Part shown: one piece after another, positions 35,501-44,140 of the stretch | Layout of the letters: each line of letters begins with the position of its first letter | How positions within the stretch are numbered: the stretch's first letter is position 1 | DNA from: JAAXIE01 sp965263155 | GTDB lineage: Bacteria > Chloroflexota > Dehalococcoidia > Lucifugimonadales > JAAXIE01 | Assembly (NCBI GenBank): GCA_965263155.1 | Contig: OZ253586.1 | Span: forward strand, 2,294,001-2,358,000 | Direction: 5' to 3' | DNA length: 64,000 nucleotides | Program-made: the position numbers and the translations under genes | Notes under the pieces: model-generated | Database searches by the model: none | The model's input: only the letters and a program-made list of their open reading frames with translations | Told to the model about the DNA's origin: nothing

Positions 35501-36002
35501 GACAGGGAACGCCAACCTAAGTATACATACATTGATCCGAAGCGGCTTGAGCTCCAGGGATGCTGCCCGCGCGGCTGTCGAAAGCACCCGAGCGTCTTTC
35601 GTGGACCGAGCAGGGATGAAGGACTGGCTCATCTCTGCCGAGGTACAATCTCGACGGACGAGCTCGGATTGGCCGACGCCCAAATCGCACCATGAATGGG
35701 AGCAATTCTACCAACACGAGACGCGAGGGGACCGTCGGGCTTGGAAACGAGAGAGCCTAAGTTGTCCTATCAGCTGGCACGACACCCCACCCCCAGCCGG
35801 AACCCGTGTAGTCCTACAACGAAACTCAACAAATGAAGCAATAGCGGTCCTCTCTCCGGACTTTCGTGACTTGGGACGCATCGAAACGTCGCTGGGCAGG
35901 CCGATTAGTCAAGTCGTGAGTGCCCTCACCAGCGATTCCGAATCCGTAGTAGTTGAATTCTTCGGACCTGATGAAGAAGCAGGCGCACCATCCACAGGCT
36001 AG
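32538..36002 (+). CDS. hamB: HamB-like superfamily 2 helicase of a Hachiman defence system
   Basis: This 1154-residue Ski2/Mtr4-type SF2 helicase has Walker A Pro-Thr-Ser-Ala-Gly-Lys-Thr (318-324), Walker B Asp-Glu-Gly-His (419-422), Val-Thr-Pro-Leu-Arg-Ala-Leu (motif Ia), Ser-Thr-Pro-Glu-Lys, and motif VI Val-Ser-Gly-Arg-Ala-Gly-Arg near residue 683. About 300 residues precede the helicase core and a long helical region follows it, as in HamB. In studied Hachiman systems HamB senses damaged or phage DNA and controls HamA. The ATG starts right after the HamA stop. Codon use is AT-richer than the surrounding metabolic genes. A generic Ski2-like repair helicase is the alternative, but the HamA-type partner makes defence likelier. 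Confidence 0.8.
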   Translation: MTQRQVELAEILTGAVSPAFRGRLLDRGIARSLIWSNGQLPEGSPAFANTLTSDLLDYAYTILSMALQLRDEMRNHEVAKEAFRVAGEAIQAAVHRGDNDLSARGFHRVSAAVAFHLAGYSAMAYSIVPTGSIDSNLSPTEEVLVLLFRRRLQEMRTVVSGWLLNDDHLDHGVAGRLREDIEFDQEDAAHTLITTSFMRALALFDHAIFTGDGEVIDAARTILRDAARVSSQLNFVNHWWTCTLASHLIDDLWDLTLYESVPLLPPDDPDQNQWTDLRLNYIQSLLVAARPTIELWPSQVDAAQRAADPLDDLVIALPTSAGKTRIAELCILRTLASGRRAVYVTPLRALSAQIERDMAQIFLPLGYSVSSLYSSVELDSGDAETLRQGHIVVSTPEKLSFALRNDPSLIDDVGLIVLDEGHMLGPNEREILYEVLVESLLKREDAATRRIVSLSALFPAPEEMAPVVEWLRRDVPGDPIHSYWRPTRQRFGTIEWFHALGAARLDMAVDGQSSYVQRFIEPRLPPKGSRRKNLFPHTKNELTLAVAWQFVEQGRGVLVYCSLRKSVEPLGELILKSIRQGLLSSLREPTERVQDAINTGTEWLGAEHPAVQCLRFGVALHHARLPRPFLNEVEALLRLGECPLVIASPTLAQGLNLSAGVLLVPSIWRTKNIVPSTEFSNVSGRAGRAFVDLEGLVIHIIWETIAWKRRFAHQNWSALVGSTGKIQVVSGLLELTILICTRIADRADVPFEEVLEYITSNAESWSFDPTSNSDVSEADWERAVASLDSAVLSLVEPDLEDVSLDSELSAGLESSLFSRLLQSKPQSTQDLLPQVVAARAHHIWSATNAAQRRGFYLSGVGLRAGSYLSSVLDQLVTSLLEADTAVEQGEVSALIEAIAQFAELALRVAPFRPAEPMPDTWRSGLAAWLEGHPASDVISILGDDGVAFLQDIITYRLPWAMEAVRVHALAVEHSTANDLKGLAAAVTQTGNANLSIHTLIRSGLSSRDAARAAVESTRASFVDRAGMKDWLISAEVQSRRTSSDWPTPKSHHEWEQFYQHETRGDRRAWKRESLSCPISWHDTPPPAGTRVVLQRNSTNEAIAVLSPDFRDLGRIETSLGRPISQVVSALTSDSESVVVEFFGPDEEAGAPSTG

Positions 36003-36294
36003 TGCCAAGTCAAAGTACGTCCCCGGTAGTGTTGGCTCCGTAGGGCCGAGACGCCCTCCCTCCTTGCCAAGTGCTTAGAACTAATGTACTATAACTCTTG
36101 TGCGCCCCACCACCCGCGTCGTACCAAGTCCCGCACCCCACCGAGAGTGGCGGAAAATGAGCGAAAATGAACGGCAATTTCAAAAACCTCACTCCCCCAA
36201 CCATCCGCCCATCCATGCGGCACTCCGCGGCACCCCAACCCCTATCTGCCCCAAAGCTGCCACCCAACCAAAATGCGGCCATGGCCGCACATTT

Positions 36295-36422
36295 CAGATA
36301 CAAATCGGACCAAAAACTTGTTTTTAGCTACGCCCACTGCCGCACCCAGCTACGAACTGGCCGCACCCCCGCCGCACCGTCCAGCTATGGAACCGCGGCC
36401 CTGCCGCGGCTCAGATACGGAA
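36295..36422. repeat. Dispersed CAGMTAY-motif repeat cluster B
   Basis: The 450-nt region after HamB has no credible gene. Five motif copies occur: CAGATACAAA (36295), TAGCTACG (36325), CAGCTACGAA (36347), CAGCTATGGAA (36382) and CAGATACGGAA (36412). They are spaced 22-35 nt apart and interleaved with GCCGCA/GCGGCC words. The unit matches clusters A, C and D. Function unknown. Confidence 0.55.
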
Positions 36423-36453
36423 GGGTCACTCTAGGGCGCCGCACCACCCGCCA

Positions 36454-38399
36454 TCAAGGGTGGCAGGCACCGTTGTGGTGGGTGCTGGGTGGGACGTCTA
36501 GGACTGGGTTGGTATCGAAGAAGCCAGTGGGCTTCAGGCTGAACCCGCAGTAGGCCACTGGGGAAATGGGCCAGTCTTCGGGGCGGGGCACATGGTGGTA
36601 GCCGACTGTGTACCAGAGCACCAAGTCGGTGTTCTCCACGTTGCGGTCGTTCTTGGTGTACTCAGGTAGCCCAGCACCGCCCGGGTGCTGATTGGGGTAA
36701 GGTCCCGTGGCCGCCATCTCGTTCTGGTCGTAGGGCGTAACCCAAAGGTGCTTGGTCATGAAGCCAGCCCGCTTGATGACGCTAGCACTGGGATGGGCAA
36801 AGGGCAGGATGTTCTCCCCCGGCATCAACTTATAGCCAACAGCACTCCCCAAGGCGTTTTTGACCGATGGGTTGGAGACCACCCAATAGCGGCCGCTCAT
36901 GGGGTCGACCACCCTCTGGGCCTTTAACTCCGTCTTGAGCGGGGTCGCCTCAGCATAGAAAGCGTTGGCATGGGGGTTATCGGGCCCCAGCGGCTCGGCC
37001 ACGGTGTTCACTTCGTAAGCCGTATTGCCCTCGCCGTCCACACTCATGTCCAGCCGGAAGTTGAAGAAGTGCTGGTGTATGTGGGCATTCAGCCCAGGTG
37101 CTACCAGCGTCCCATGCTTGGGTGTCTCTCCTTCGGCAATCCCGGCCGTGTTCACGATGCCGGTGAGCTTACCTCCATCTGGATTGTGCCGTCTTGGTAG
37201 AAGTACCAGAAGAAGCCGTACTCATAGTTCCCAACGGTTGCGATGCTGGACACCACCAAGCGCCTAGAGCGGCGGACCTCCGTCTGACCCGTGCGCCAGT
37301 CCACATGCTTCCACAGTATCCCGTAGTCCTCCTCGTGCATGCACACGGCATTGGGTATGGTGAAGGGGTCTCCATGACTATCGTTCATGACCGCGTCGAA
37401 ATAGTGAATCTCTCCAAGGCAATCGCATCCAAGGGTCAGGGAGTTGGTGAGAGAGCCGATACCATATTCGCCAGCATCGAAAGCGTTCTTGCGGTAGTGG
37501 TCCTTACTGGGGTCGCCGTAGGGCACGACCATGTCGGACAACGCCGCCCGGTAGAGAACCGGACGCACCCGGCCTTGGTCCTCATACCCGACGGTGTAGA
37601 TCACCAAGCCCTCTCTCGGGGTAAATCCCACGCGCAAGTGCCACTTCTGCCAAGTGACGCTGTAACCGTCGACTAGGAAGCTTGGACCCTCGGGTTGAGT
37701 GATCTCCAGAGGCTTAAGGTCCTGACGAAATTCGCCGACAAACTTGGCGGCGTAGTTGCCGGGGTTGGGCGGCAATGGGATGACGCCATAGTCGTCCACG
37801 CGGACGACTTCCATATTGTTAAGGTCGACCAAGGCGGTGAGGCCTTCGATGGGGCGGGCGTAGCCGTTGTCCGTCGGGCTTGAGCGCAAGAAATTGCGTG
37901 CCAACACCAACCGCCTCCCCTCCTCGTCGTCGAACCCGTAACTGCCCGCCGACCAAGGGTCCACCATAACCAAGCTGGGGTCGGTGATGCCGCGTTTCTT
38001 GAGGGCGACTTGGAATTCGGGGTTGGCTCTTACTGCGGCCTCGCATTCGGAGAACTCGTCGAACATGACCCTAGGCTGCACACCCGGGACGTGCTTCCAC
38101 GACGTGACACGCCGTTCGTTGAGGGAGACAACTGCCTCGTAGGTCGCCGCCTCATCATTGTCCAGAATGACCACAAAGGCGTTCCGCTGTATGTGGTCGC
38201 CGGGTTGGAAGTCGAGCACCATGTCTTTGTCGGGCTCTTGGAGAACAATGGTCTCGACACGCACCCGCGGCCCCAGTTGTCTTTGGGCCTTCAGGATAGA
38301 CATCGCCTCGGCTATCTCTTCGGCCATCAGTGGGTCGAGTGGATGGGAGGCAGAGGGTAGGGTTACAGTGCCTGTCTGTTCCTGTGCGGAAATAGCCAT
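36454..38399 (-). pseudogene. Copper amine oxidase, split by a single-base frameshift
   Basis: Two overlapping frames together encode one copper amine oxidase of about 648 residues. The first (37152-38399) holds the catalytic-base segment Phe-Asp-Ala-Gly-Glu and the cofactor site Gly-Asn-Tyr-Glu-Tyr, whose first Tyr becomes topaquinone. The second (36454-37155) holds the copper ligands His-Ile-His-Gln-His and the later His of Tyr-His-His-Val-Pro-Arg-Pro-Glu-Asp-Trp. One missing base near 37170-37173 breaks the frame; restoring it gives Met-Glu-Val-Lys-Leu-Thr-Gly-Ile-Val-Asn-Thr-Ala. No other damage is visible, so a recent mutation, programmed frameshift or assembly error are all possible. 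The enzyme would oxidise primary amines to aldehydes. The start ATG at 38399 has GAGGAG upstream. Confidence 0.85.
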
Positions 38400-38711
38400 G
38401 ACGAGCTCCTCGATGAGACTTAGGGTCTACAGGATCATTGCAAGGATGGGTCGATTCTCGATCTTGACGGCAATGGGCTATTGTCAAACTTGCAGCCGAC
38501 CAAAACTCGGAAGATCGCCGGCTCCTGTTCATGCTGTGGGAGTGCTACCGCTCTGGGGAACAGCATCAGCAGCGTAGTTATGCCAAGGATACCACGGGCC
38601 CCGAACCGACGCATTTGAAGTGGCCACCTTTCTTGACAACCTGACCTGCTGGGAGTAGTTTTCCGGCAAGCGTGGGGGCTGGCGCCCCTCTGCCTTGCGC
38701 GAGGTGAAGAG

Positions 38712-40052
38712 ATGACGATGAATGGCCACAGTACCAACGGGACGAACGGTGTGCACGGAACCAATGGCTCAAATGGGGCCCATGAGGCGAACGGTGTAAA
38801 TAAGTACACGCCGCGGGGCGCGTCGGGCATCGGAGTGCATGACTACGTGCCCGAGATGGGCTACCGCGAGTACTGGTACCCCGGCGTCGAGGAGAAGGAC
38901 ATTCAGCGCAAGCCTGTCGCCATGCGTATCTGTGGTGACCAAGTGGTCTTCTTCCGCGATGAGAATAACAAGGTGGTGGCCTTGAACGACGCTTGCCCCC
39001 ACCGTGGCGCCTACCTGTCGGGGGGCATCAGCAGCGGCAAGGGCAACAACGAGTTCAAAGGATTCATTACCTGCCCCTACCACGGCTACACCTACGACGG
39101 CACAGGCCAATGCGTCGCCGCCCTCACCGACGGCCCCAATTCCAAGCTGGCCCCCAAGCTGAAGGCCCGCAACTACCCCACGGAGACTCACAAGGGCATC
39201 GTGTACATCTGGATGGGCCAGACGGAGCCCGTGCCACTACAGGAGGATGTGCCCGAAGAGTTCTTCGACGACACGGTATCCATTGAGTCTTATGTCAAGA
39301 TTTGGCCCATGAACTGGTCCCTGACCATGGAGAACTCCCGCGACTCCCACAACAGCAAGATTCACCGTGGCCAGTTCCGCCGCATCTTCAACCTAGCCTT
39401 GTTCAACAGGCTGCCCGCATTCTGGGAGGGCACCGAGATCACCGAGGAGGGCGACAACTACATCTGCATCGCCCCCAGGGTCGTCAAGGACCAGCAGCAG
39501 GGGTATTTCCCCGGGATCGGCAAGAAGTGGCCCCAGCACATCTGGTGGCGCTTCCGTGGCAGTGAGAACCCCCTGAAGGCCCAAAAGAAGGCTTTCGACA
39601 ACGTCCGCCCTGGCGGACTGTACCGCCTGCCCTCCATCGCATGCCCCAGCCTGCGCTTCTCCACGGTTCTGGTCCGCTACTTCACCCCCATCGACGCCAA
39701 TAGCGTGCGCATGTTCAGCTTCGCTCTCAGGCGCACCAGCAAGAACCCGTTCGCACGCTTGTGGTGGAAGATTTACTACAACTGCTGGTGGGTCTACTTC
39801 AACTCGCCCCAATCGGTGAACGAGAAGGAAGACCTGCCGGTGCAAGCCGTGGGCGCCCTCGACACAGCCGCACCGCAGAAGCTGGGCGCCACCGACGCCG
39901 CCATCATCTTCTGGCGCAGGCGCATGCCCTTCAAGTCCCGCGATGCCCAGCGGGTGTGGGGCAAGAGCACCGTTGAGGCTGCTGCCCTTACCATAGAGCA
40001 GCAGGAAGACCGGGAAGCAGTCGAGATTCCTCTGCTAGCCGACGACGACTAG
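38712..40052 (+). CDS. Rieske (2Fe-2S) oxygenase, alpha subunit
   Basis: This 446-residue oxygenase has Rieske ligands Cys95, His97, Cys121 and His124, and a catalytic-domain segment Glu-Asn-Ser-Arg-Asp-Ser-His-Asn-Ser-Lys-Ile-His that fits the mononuclear iron site. Residues 1-30 are an unusual Asn-Gly-Thr-Ser-His-rich low-complexity tail made of repeated Asn-Gly pairs. It is more similar in form to phenoxybenzoate/phthalate-type one-component oxygenases than to the gene at 12800. The ATG follows GAGGTGAAGAG. A terminator follows the stop closely, so it is probably transcribed alone. The 38400-38711 gap upstream holds nothing recognisable. Confidence 0.88.
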   Translation: MTMNGHSTNGTNGVHGTNGSNGAHEANGVNKYTPRGASGIGVHDYVPEMGYREYWYPGVEEKDIQRKPVAMRICGDQVVFFRDENNKVVALNDACPHRGAYLSGGISSGKGNNEFKGFITCPYHGYTYDGTGQCVAALTDGPNSKLAPKLKARNYPTETHKGIVYIWMGQTEPVPLQEDVPEEFFDDTVSIESYVKIWPMNWSLTMENSRDSHNSKIHRGQFRRIFNLALFNRLPAFWEGTEITEEGDNYICIAPRVVKDQQQGYFPGIGKKWPQHIWWRFRGSENPLKAQKKAFDNVRPGGLYRLPSIACPSLRFSTVLVRYFTPIDANSVRMFSFALRRTSKNPFARLWWKIYYNCWWVYFNSPQSVNEKEDLPVQAVGALDTAAPQKLGATDAAIIFWRRRMPFKSRDAQRVWGKSTVEAAALTIEQQEDREAVEIPLLADDD

Positions 40053-40085
40053 TCGGAACGCTCTTCCCATGACGGGTCTCCCCTC

Positions 40086-40128
40086 TAACGCCGTAGGCAA
40101 AAGTAAATGCCCTACGGCGTTATGTTTT
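40086..40128 (+). terminator. Rho-independent terminator
   Basis: TAACGCCGTAGG...CA (40086-40099) pairs with TGCCCTACGGCGTTA (40108-40122) with one bulged base. A T-rich tract (TGTTTTCT) follows. It lies 34 nt after the Rieske gene stop. Confidence 0.8.
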
Positions 40129-40273
40129 CTCCGTGGCTCTGGTCGATAACCTGCTCGACTACGTCATCCCCGCGGCGTGCGGGACACTGTTACACCATTC
40201 CGACCCAAGAAGCGAGGGGCACGTCTGCGGTCTCTTGCCTTGACCATCAGCCGTATTGAAAGGAAGGAAGCAA

Positions 40274-40999
40274 ATGGCCGGACAGCCCCTGCAGCCTCTT
40301 GATGAGAATTGGGAAAAGGCCCTCGCTGTGGTAGCCCACCCTGACGACTTGGAATACGGGGCTGCAAGCGCCATCGCCAAATGGACGTCGGAGGGCAAGA
40401 CTGTTATCTACGTGCTCGTCACTAGAGGTGAGGCGGGCATCGACAACATGGACCCAGAGGAAACCAGAAGGGTCCGCACCCAAGAGGAGATCGACAGCGC
40501 TGCCGTGGTTGGCGTCAGTATCGTCGAGTTTCTCGACTACAAGGACGGCGTCGTCGAGTATGGGCCACCCCTGCGCCGGGATATAACCCGCGCCATACGG
40601 GCGCACAAGCCTGACGTCCTCATCACGGGCAACTTCGATACTCGGCTAGGGGGAGGCAGGACCAATCAGGCAGACCACCGAGTCGTCGGCCTAGCAGCCT
40701 TGGATGCCTCGCGGGACTCGGGAAACCGCTGGATATTCCCAGAGTTGATGGACGAAGGGTTCGAGCCGTGGAGTGGCGTAAAGCGGGTGTTGGTCAGCGG
40801 CTCTCCCCATGCTACTCACGCGGTCGACGTGGGCGAGTTCATCTACAAGGGCGTCGAATCGCTGGAGAAGCACGACCAGTACATCAAGGGCTTGGCAACC
40901 AGTATGGACCCGGAGATGTTTCTCACCATGAACGCCAACGCGACAGGCGCACGACTTGGCTGCGACTACGCCGTCAGCTTCGAGGTGTATAACATCTGA
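40274..40999 (+). CDS. PIG-L/LmbE-family deacetylase
   Basis: This protein of about 241 residues has the PIG-L/LmbE zinc motif Ala-His-Pro-Asp-Asp near the N-terminus and a later Asp-His-Arg-Val-Val-Gly with the third zinc ligand. Family members remove N-acetyl groups from sugars or mycothiol/bacillithiol precursors; some act on other amides. I choose ATG 40274, which has AAGGAAGG 6 nt upstream, over the TTG that opens the frame at 40256. It lies between the Rieske and GMC genes. No thiol-biosynthesis partner is seen, so the substrate is open. Confidence 0.85.
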   Translation: MAGQPLQPLDENWEKALAVVAHPDDLEYGAASAIAKWTSEGKTVIYVLVTRGEAGIDNMDPEETRRVRTQEEIDSAAVVGVSIVEFLDYKDGVVEYGPPLRRDITRAIRAHKPDVLITGNFDTRLGGGRTNQADHRVVGLAALDASRDSGNRWIFPELMDEGFEPWSGVKRVLVSGSPHATHAVDVGEFIYKGVESLEKHDQYIKGLATSMDPEMFLTMNANATGARLGCDYAVSFEVYNI

Positions 41000-41125
41000 G
41001 TGAGTCCACTCTTTCACGCGCTCTCGTAAAGGCCTAAGATGAATGAATCGGTCCAGTCCACGCAATAGTTCATGAAACGCCGTTCGACCATACAGTGTCG
41101 AAACGTAAGGGGAGCACAAGGCCGC

Positions 41126-42655
41126 ATGAAGTATGCCATCATCATCGTGGGGGCCGGGTCGGCAGGTTGCGTCCTAGCCAACCGGCTCTCGGAAGACCCC
41201 GACCGTTCTGTGCTCTTGTTGGAGGCGGGGCCGGACTACCCTTCGCCTGACCAGTTGCCCGCAGAATTGAGGTACGACATAAATCAGGCAGCCTCGGTGG
41301 ATGGCGCGCCACACAACTGGTCTCTGGTGGGCCAGTCCACCCCCCAGCAGCAGCATCCAGTCCATGTGCCCAGAGGGCGGGTGACTGGCGGCAGCAGCGC
41401 CATCAATCATCAAATTATGCTGCGAGGGATGCCAGAAGACTTCGACGCTTGGGCCGCCGCGGGCAACGACGAATGGAGTTACCTGAAGACGCTGCCCTAC
41501 TTCCGGAAGCTGGAAAGCGACGCCGACATCAGAGACGACTTTCACGGCTCCGCTGGCCCCATCCCTGTGTATCGACATCCCCGGGAGACTTGGCTGCCAT
41601 TACAAGAGGCTTTCCATCAGGCATGCCTCGACGCCAACTTCCGCGACGACCAGGACATGAACCATCCTGAGGCGACCGGAGTCGGGGCATTCCCAATGAA
41701 CAACCCCAGCGGAGTGCGGATGAGCACGGCCCTGACCTACTTGCAACCGTGCCGGCATCGCCTGAACCTGACGGTCCGGCCCAATGTCCTGGCACGGCGT
41801 ATCCGGTTCGAAGGCAAGCGGGCTACCGGGATTGAGGTTGAAAGCAACGACCAATCGTTCTTTGTCGAAGGCGAAGAAATCATCCTGAGTTCCGGGGCAA
41901 TCGCTTCTCCGCAATTGCTGCTGCTGTCCGGCGTCGGGCCCGCCGAAGACTTGTGTCTGCTGGGCATCAACTCCGTTCACGACCTGACCGGCGTTGGCCG
42001 CAACATGAAGAACCATCCCTCTGTCTCAATCGTGTTCCGCTCGCAGCCGGGGCACCGACTGGCGTCCGACGCGCCCAGAAATCAGGTGGGGCTGCGGTTC
42101 ACTGCCAACGGCTCCACCACCCGCAACGACATTCAGCTCCAGCTCATTACTTCCTACCCGGAAAGCTCAGAGGCTCCCAACATTAACCTCGGATGCCGGT
42201 TGGAGCTTCCCTACAGTGAGGGGCGCCTGACCCTTGCCTCCGCTGACGTGCATGTGCAACCAAGCTTGGATTTCTGCTGCCTCACTGATACTAGAGACAT
42301 AGCGAGGCTGCGGGATGCAGTCCGTCGCTGTGTCCAGCTGTTCGAACACCCAAGCTTCAGCGGCCTCCTAGCAGCACGGGTCTCCCCTACAGATGAAGAC
42401 CTAGCCGACGACGAGTCGCTGGATGATTGGCTTCAACGAAAGGTCGGCGTCGCGGGGCACGTTTCCGTTACCTGCAAGATGGGGCCGGACTCCGACCCGA
42501 TGGCGGTGGTGGACCAATACTGCAAGGTACACGGCCTGCAGGGTCTCCGGGTAGTCGACGCCTCGTCCATGCCCGACATAGTCCGGGCCAACACAAACGC
42601 CACCATCATCATGATGGCAGAGCGGGTCGCGGACTTCATACGAGAGGGCCGATAG
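41126..42655 (+). CDS. GMC-family FAD oxidoreductase
   Basis: This flavoprotein of about 509 residues is of the glucose-methanol-choline family. It has the FAD-binding Val-Gly-Ala-Gly-Ser-Ala-Gly-Cys near the N-terminus, the GMC signature around Gly-Arg-Val-Thr-Gly-Gly-Ser-Ser-Ala-Ile-Asn, the second signature Ser-Ser-Gly-Ala-Ile-Ala-Ser-Pro-Gln-Leu-Leu, and C-terminal Gly-His-Val-Ser with the active-site histidine. It oxidises a primary or secondary alcohol, such as choline or a polyol. ATG 41126 places the dinucleotide motif at the usual distance; the frame opens at 41072. It appears intact and is the last clearly intact metabolic gene before a decayed region. Confidence 0.87.
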   Translation: MKYAIIIVGAGSAGCVLANRLSEDPDRSVLLLEAGPDYPSPDQLPAELRYDINQAASVDGAPHNWSLVGQSTPQQQHPVHVPRGRVTGGSSAINHQIMLRGMPEDFDAWAAAGNDEWSYLKTLPYFRKLESDADIRDDFHGSAGPIPVYRHPRETWLPLQEAFHQACLDANFRDDQDMNHPEATGVGAFPMNNPSGVRMSTALTYLQPCRHRLNLTVRPNVLARRIRFEGKRATGIEVESNDQSFFVEGEEIILSSGAIASPQLLLLSGVGPAEDLCLLGINSVHDLTGVGRNMKNHPSVSIVFRSQPGHRLASDAPRNQVGLRFTANGSTTRNDIQLQLITSYPESSEAPNINLGCRLELPYSEGRLTLASADVHVQPSLDFCCLTDTRDIARLRDAVRRCVQLFEHPSFSGLLAARVSPTDEDLADDESLDDWLQRKVGVAGHVSVTCKMGPDSDPMAVVDQYCKVHGLQGLRVVDASSMPDIVRANTNATIIMMAERVADFIREGR

Positions 42656-42926
42656 AGGCTTGGTCAAGCAAAGCCAAGGCCAAGGTGTATGAGGTCGTCT
42701 CCAAGCGCTTATATGGAGGCGTTCAACTTGGGTGTCCAGCTGCCCAGTCCGTACGGCAGCATCCACCAAGCGAAGCGGCGTGGCTAGATCAGTGGGATCA
42801 GCCTCGACGACCGCTGCTTGGACGCCCTCGCGCGGATGGCCGCCGGAACGTCTTCGATATAGAACGCATGGTCCGATGACACGTCTCCCGAACGCTGAGG
42901 TAGTGGTTTTAGGCCGCAGGAAGCCA

Positions 42927-43360
42927 TCAGGAAGACCAAAGCAGCTTGCGAAGGAAAGTGGCGGATTCGTCATACCCAATCCCTTTGTAAAAAGACGCCG
43001 CCCTCCTCGTAGCCAGCGCCACTAGCTTCCTGCCCCACTCCTCAAAGCGCTCCATCAAGGCCTTGCCAACGCCGCTGTTCCTTAAGGACTCCTCAACCGT
43101 GATCTCCTTCGACCCAAGAAACTCTGCCATTCGCATACAAGGCGTAATGATCAAAGCCGAGGCAGTACCCGACAACCTCGCCATCGACTTCGGCGACGCT
43201 CAGATTCGCTCCGCCGTCCGAGATGATGTCGGCCAGCGCAGTCTCGAACGCGGACCTTACGCGCACGAAAGACGTAGCGAAATCTTTGGCGGCCGAACAA
43301 TGCGTCGCCGTCGTCCTCGGTCGTGGTCCTGACAGACACGATCAACTGTGCCTCAGGCAT
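42927..43360 (-). pseudogene. GNAT acetyltransferase remnant
   Basis: Read on the minus strand from 43360, the sequence begins Met-Pro-Glu-Ala-Gln-Leu-Ile-Val. It changes frame near 43293 to give Ala-Lys-Asp-Phe-Ala-Thr-Ser-Phe and Gly-Glu-Val-Val-Gly-Tyr-Cys-Leu-Gly, and changes frame again near 43107 (one extra base) to Glu-Glu-Ser-Leu-Arg-Asn-Ser-Gly-Val-Gly-Lys-Ala-Leu-Met. The C-terminal Ala-Ala-Ser-Phe-Tyr-Lys-Gly-Ile-Gly-Tyr is typical of the GNAT fold. The acetyl-CoA loop (Ser-Gly-Val-Gly-Lys) survives, but no single frame spans it. It would have acetylated a small molecule or protein. Confidence 0.72.
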
Positions 43361-43597
43361 TTCGGTCTATAGTGCACATGACAGTGCCTCCTGTACTTGT
43401 AACCTTCAGATTCCAAAGAAAGCTGATTCAGCCCATTTTTAAGTAGTTACGAAAGGCGACATAGGTCCAAATTGGACCCTCCGCTAGCACAATAGACCGA
43501 AGTCAAGAAATGTGGGTCTAACCAGACTCTACTGCGAACTTGTCCCTGAGAAGTCACCATACACATAAGCTGAGAGGTCTCCATACATAAAAAAGGT

Positions 43598-43627
43598 GGT
43601 GAGCCGGTCAGGAGAGACCGGCTCACC
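43598..43627 (-). terminator. Hairpin with T tract, minus-strand terminator
   Basis: A perfect 12-bp stem (GGTGAGCCGGTC, 43598-43609, with its complement at 43616-43627) encloses a 6-nt loop. On the minus strand it is followed by a run of seven T within 6 nt. It would end a minus-strand transcript such as the frame ending at 43641. Confidence 0.65.
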
Positions 43628-43640
43628 CTACACGAGGCTC

Positions 43641-44060
43641 CTACCTTAGCGGGTCGGAGCCTCGACCCATGCCCTTGAGAGATTGATCCGGCGCGATTCC
43701 TTTGCGACGACGGTTTCGCCAAGACTTCAACCAACACATGAGGCCGGACAGACATTGACGATGACCCGGGGGGGAGTGGGAGGACGGCGAGGGGACGAAC
43801 AACATTCCGATAGAGAACGTCATTCGTGGTCCTGCTTTCGGCAGCTCCAGCGACCGCCTGTCCAGATGACACACCTCATCGCCCACGCACTGCTCAAATA
43901 GCAGGATGCAGAGGTCTTCAGAGTGGAGGACCTCTGCCTCAACGAAGCCTTCTACACCCCGGATGACGCGCTGAACCGAGGTGTCGTGGCGAACCTTACA
44001 AGCAGTCGTCAGCAAAAGGAAAGGCGTTCGCTCACCATACAAAGCCCGCATCATTGCCAA
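43641..44060 (-). CDS. Possible unrecognised protein, 139 residues
   Basis: This minus-strand frame ends 14 nt before the terminator hairpin. The first half looks protein-like (Gly-Val-Glu-Gly-Phe-Val-Glu-Ala-Glu-Val-Leu), and the C-terminus is Arg/Lys-rich. No ribosome-binding site precedes the start, and its neighbours on both sides are decayed genes. It may itself be a remnant. I recognise no family. Confidence 0.25.
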   Translation of the reverse strand: MAMMRALYGERTPFLLLTTACKVRHDTSVQRVIRGVEGFVEAEVLHSEDLCILLFEQCVGDEVCHLDRRSLELPKAGPRMTFSIGMLFVPSPSSHSPPGHRQCLSGLMCWLKSWRNRRRKGIAPDQSLKGMGRGSDPLR

Positions 44061-44140
44061 TTAATGGCGTACGGAGCACCATTTTGACTACACTGAGACT
44101 GCAGAACTGGGAAATAACAGTGGATTTAAAGAGCGCTAGC

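Noticed and set aside
40161..40200. Third dRS3-like repeat
   Set aside because: Only a weak, imperfect resemblance (CATCCCCGCGG...GCGGGAC) without matching arms.
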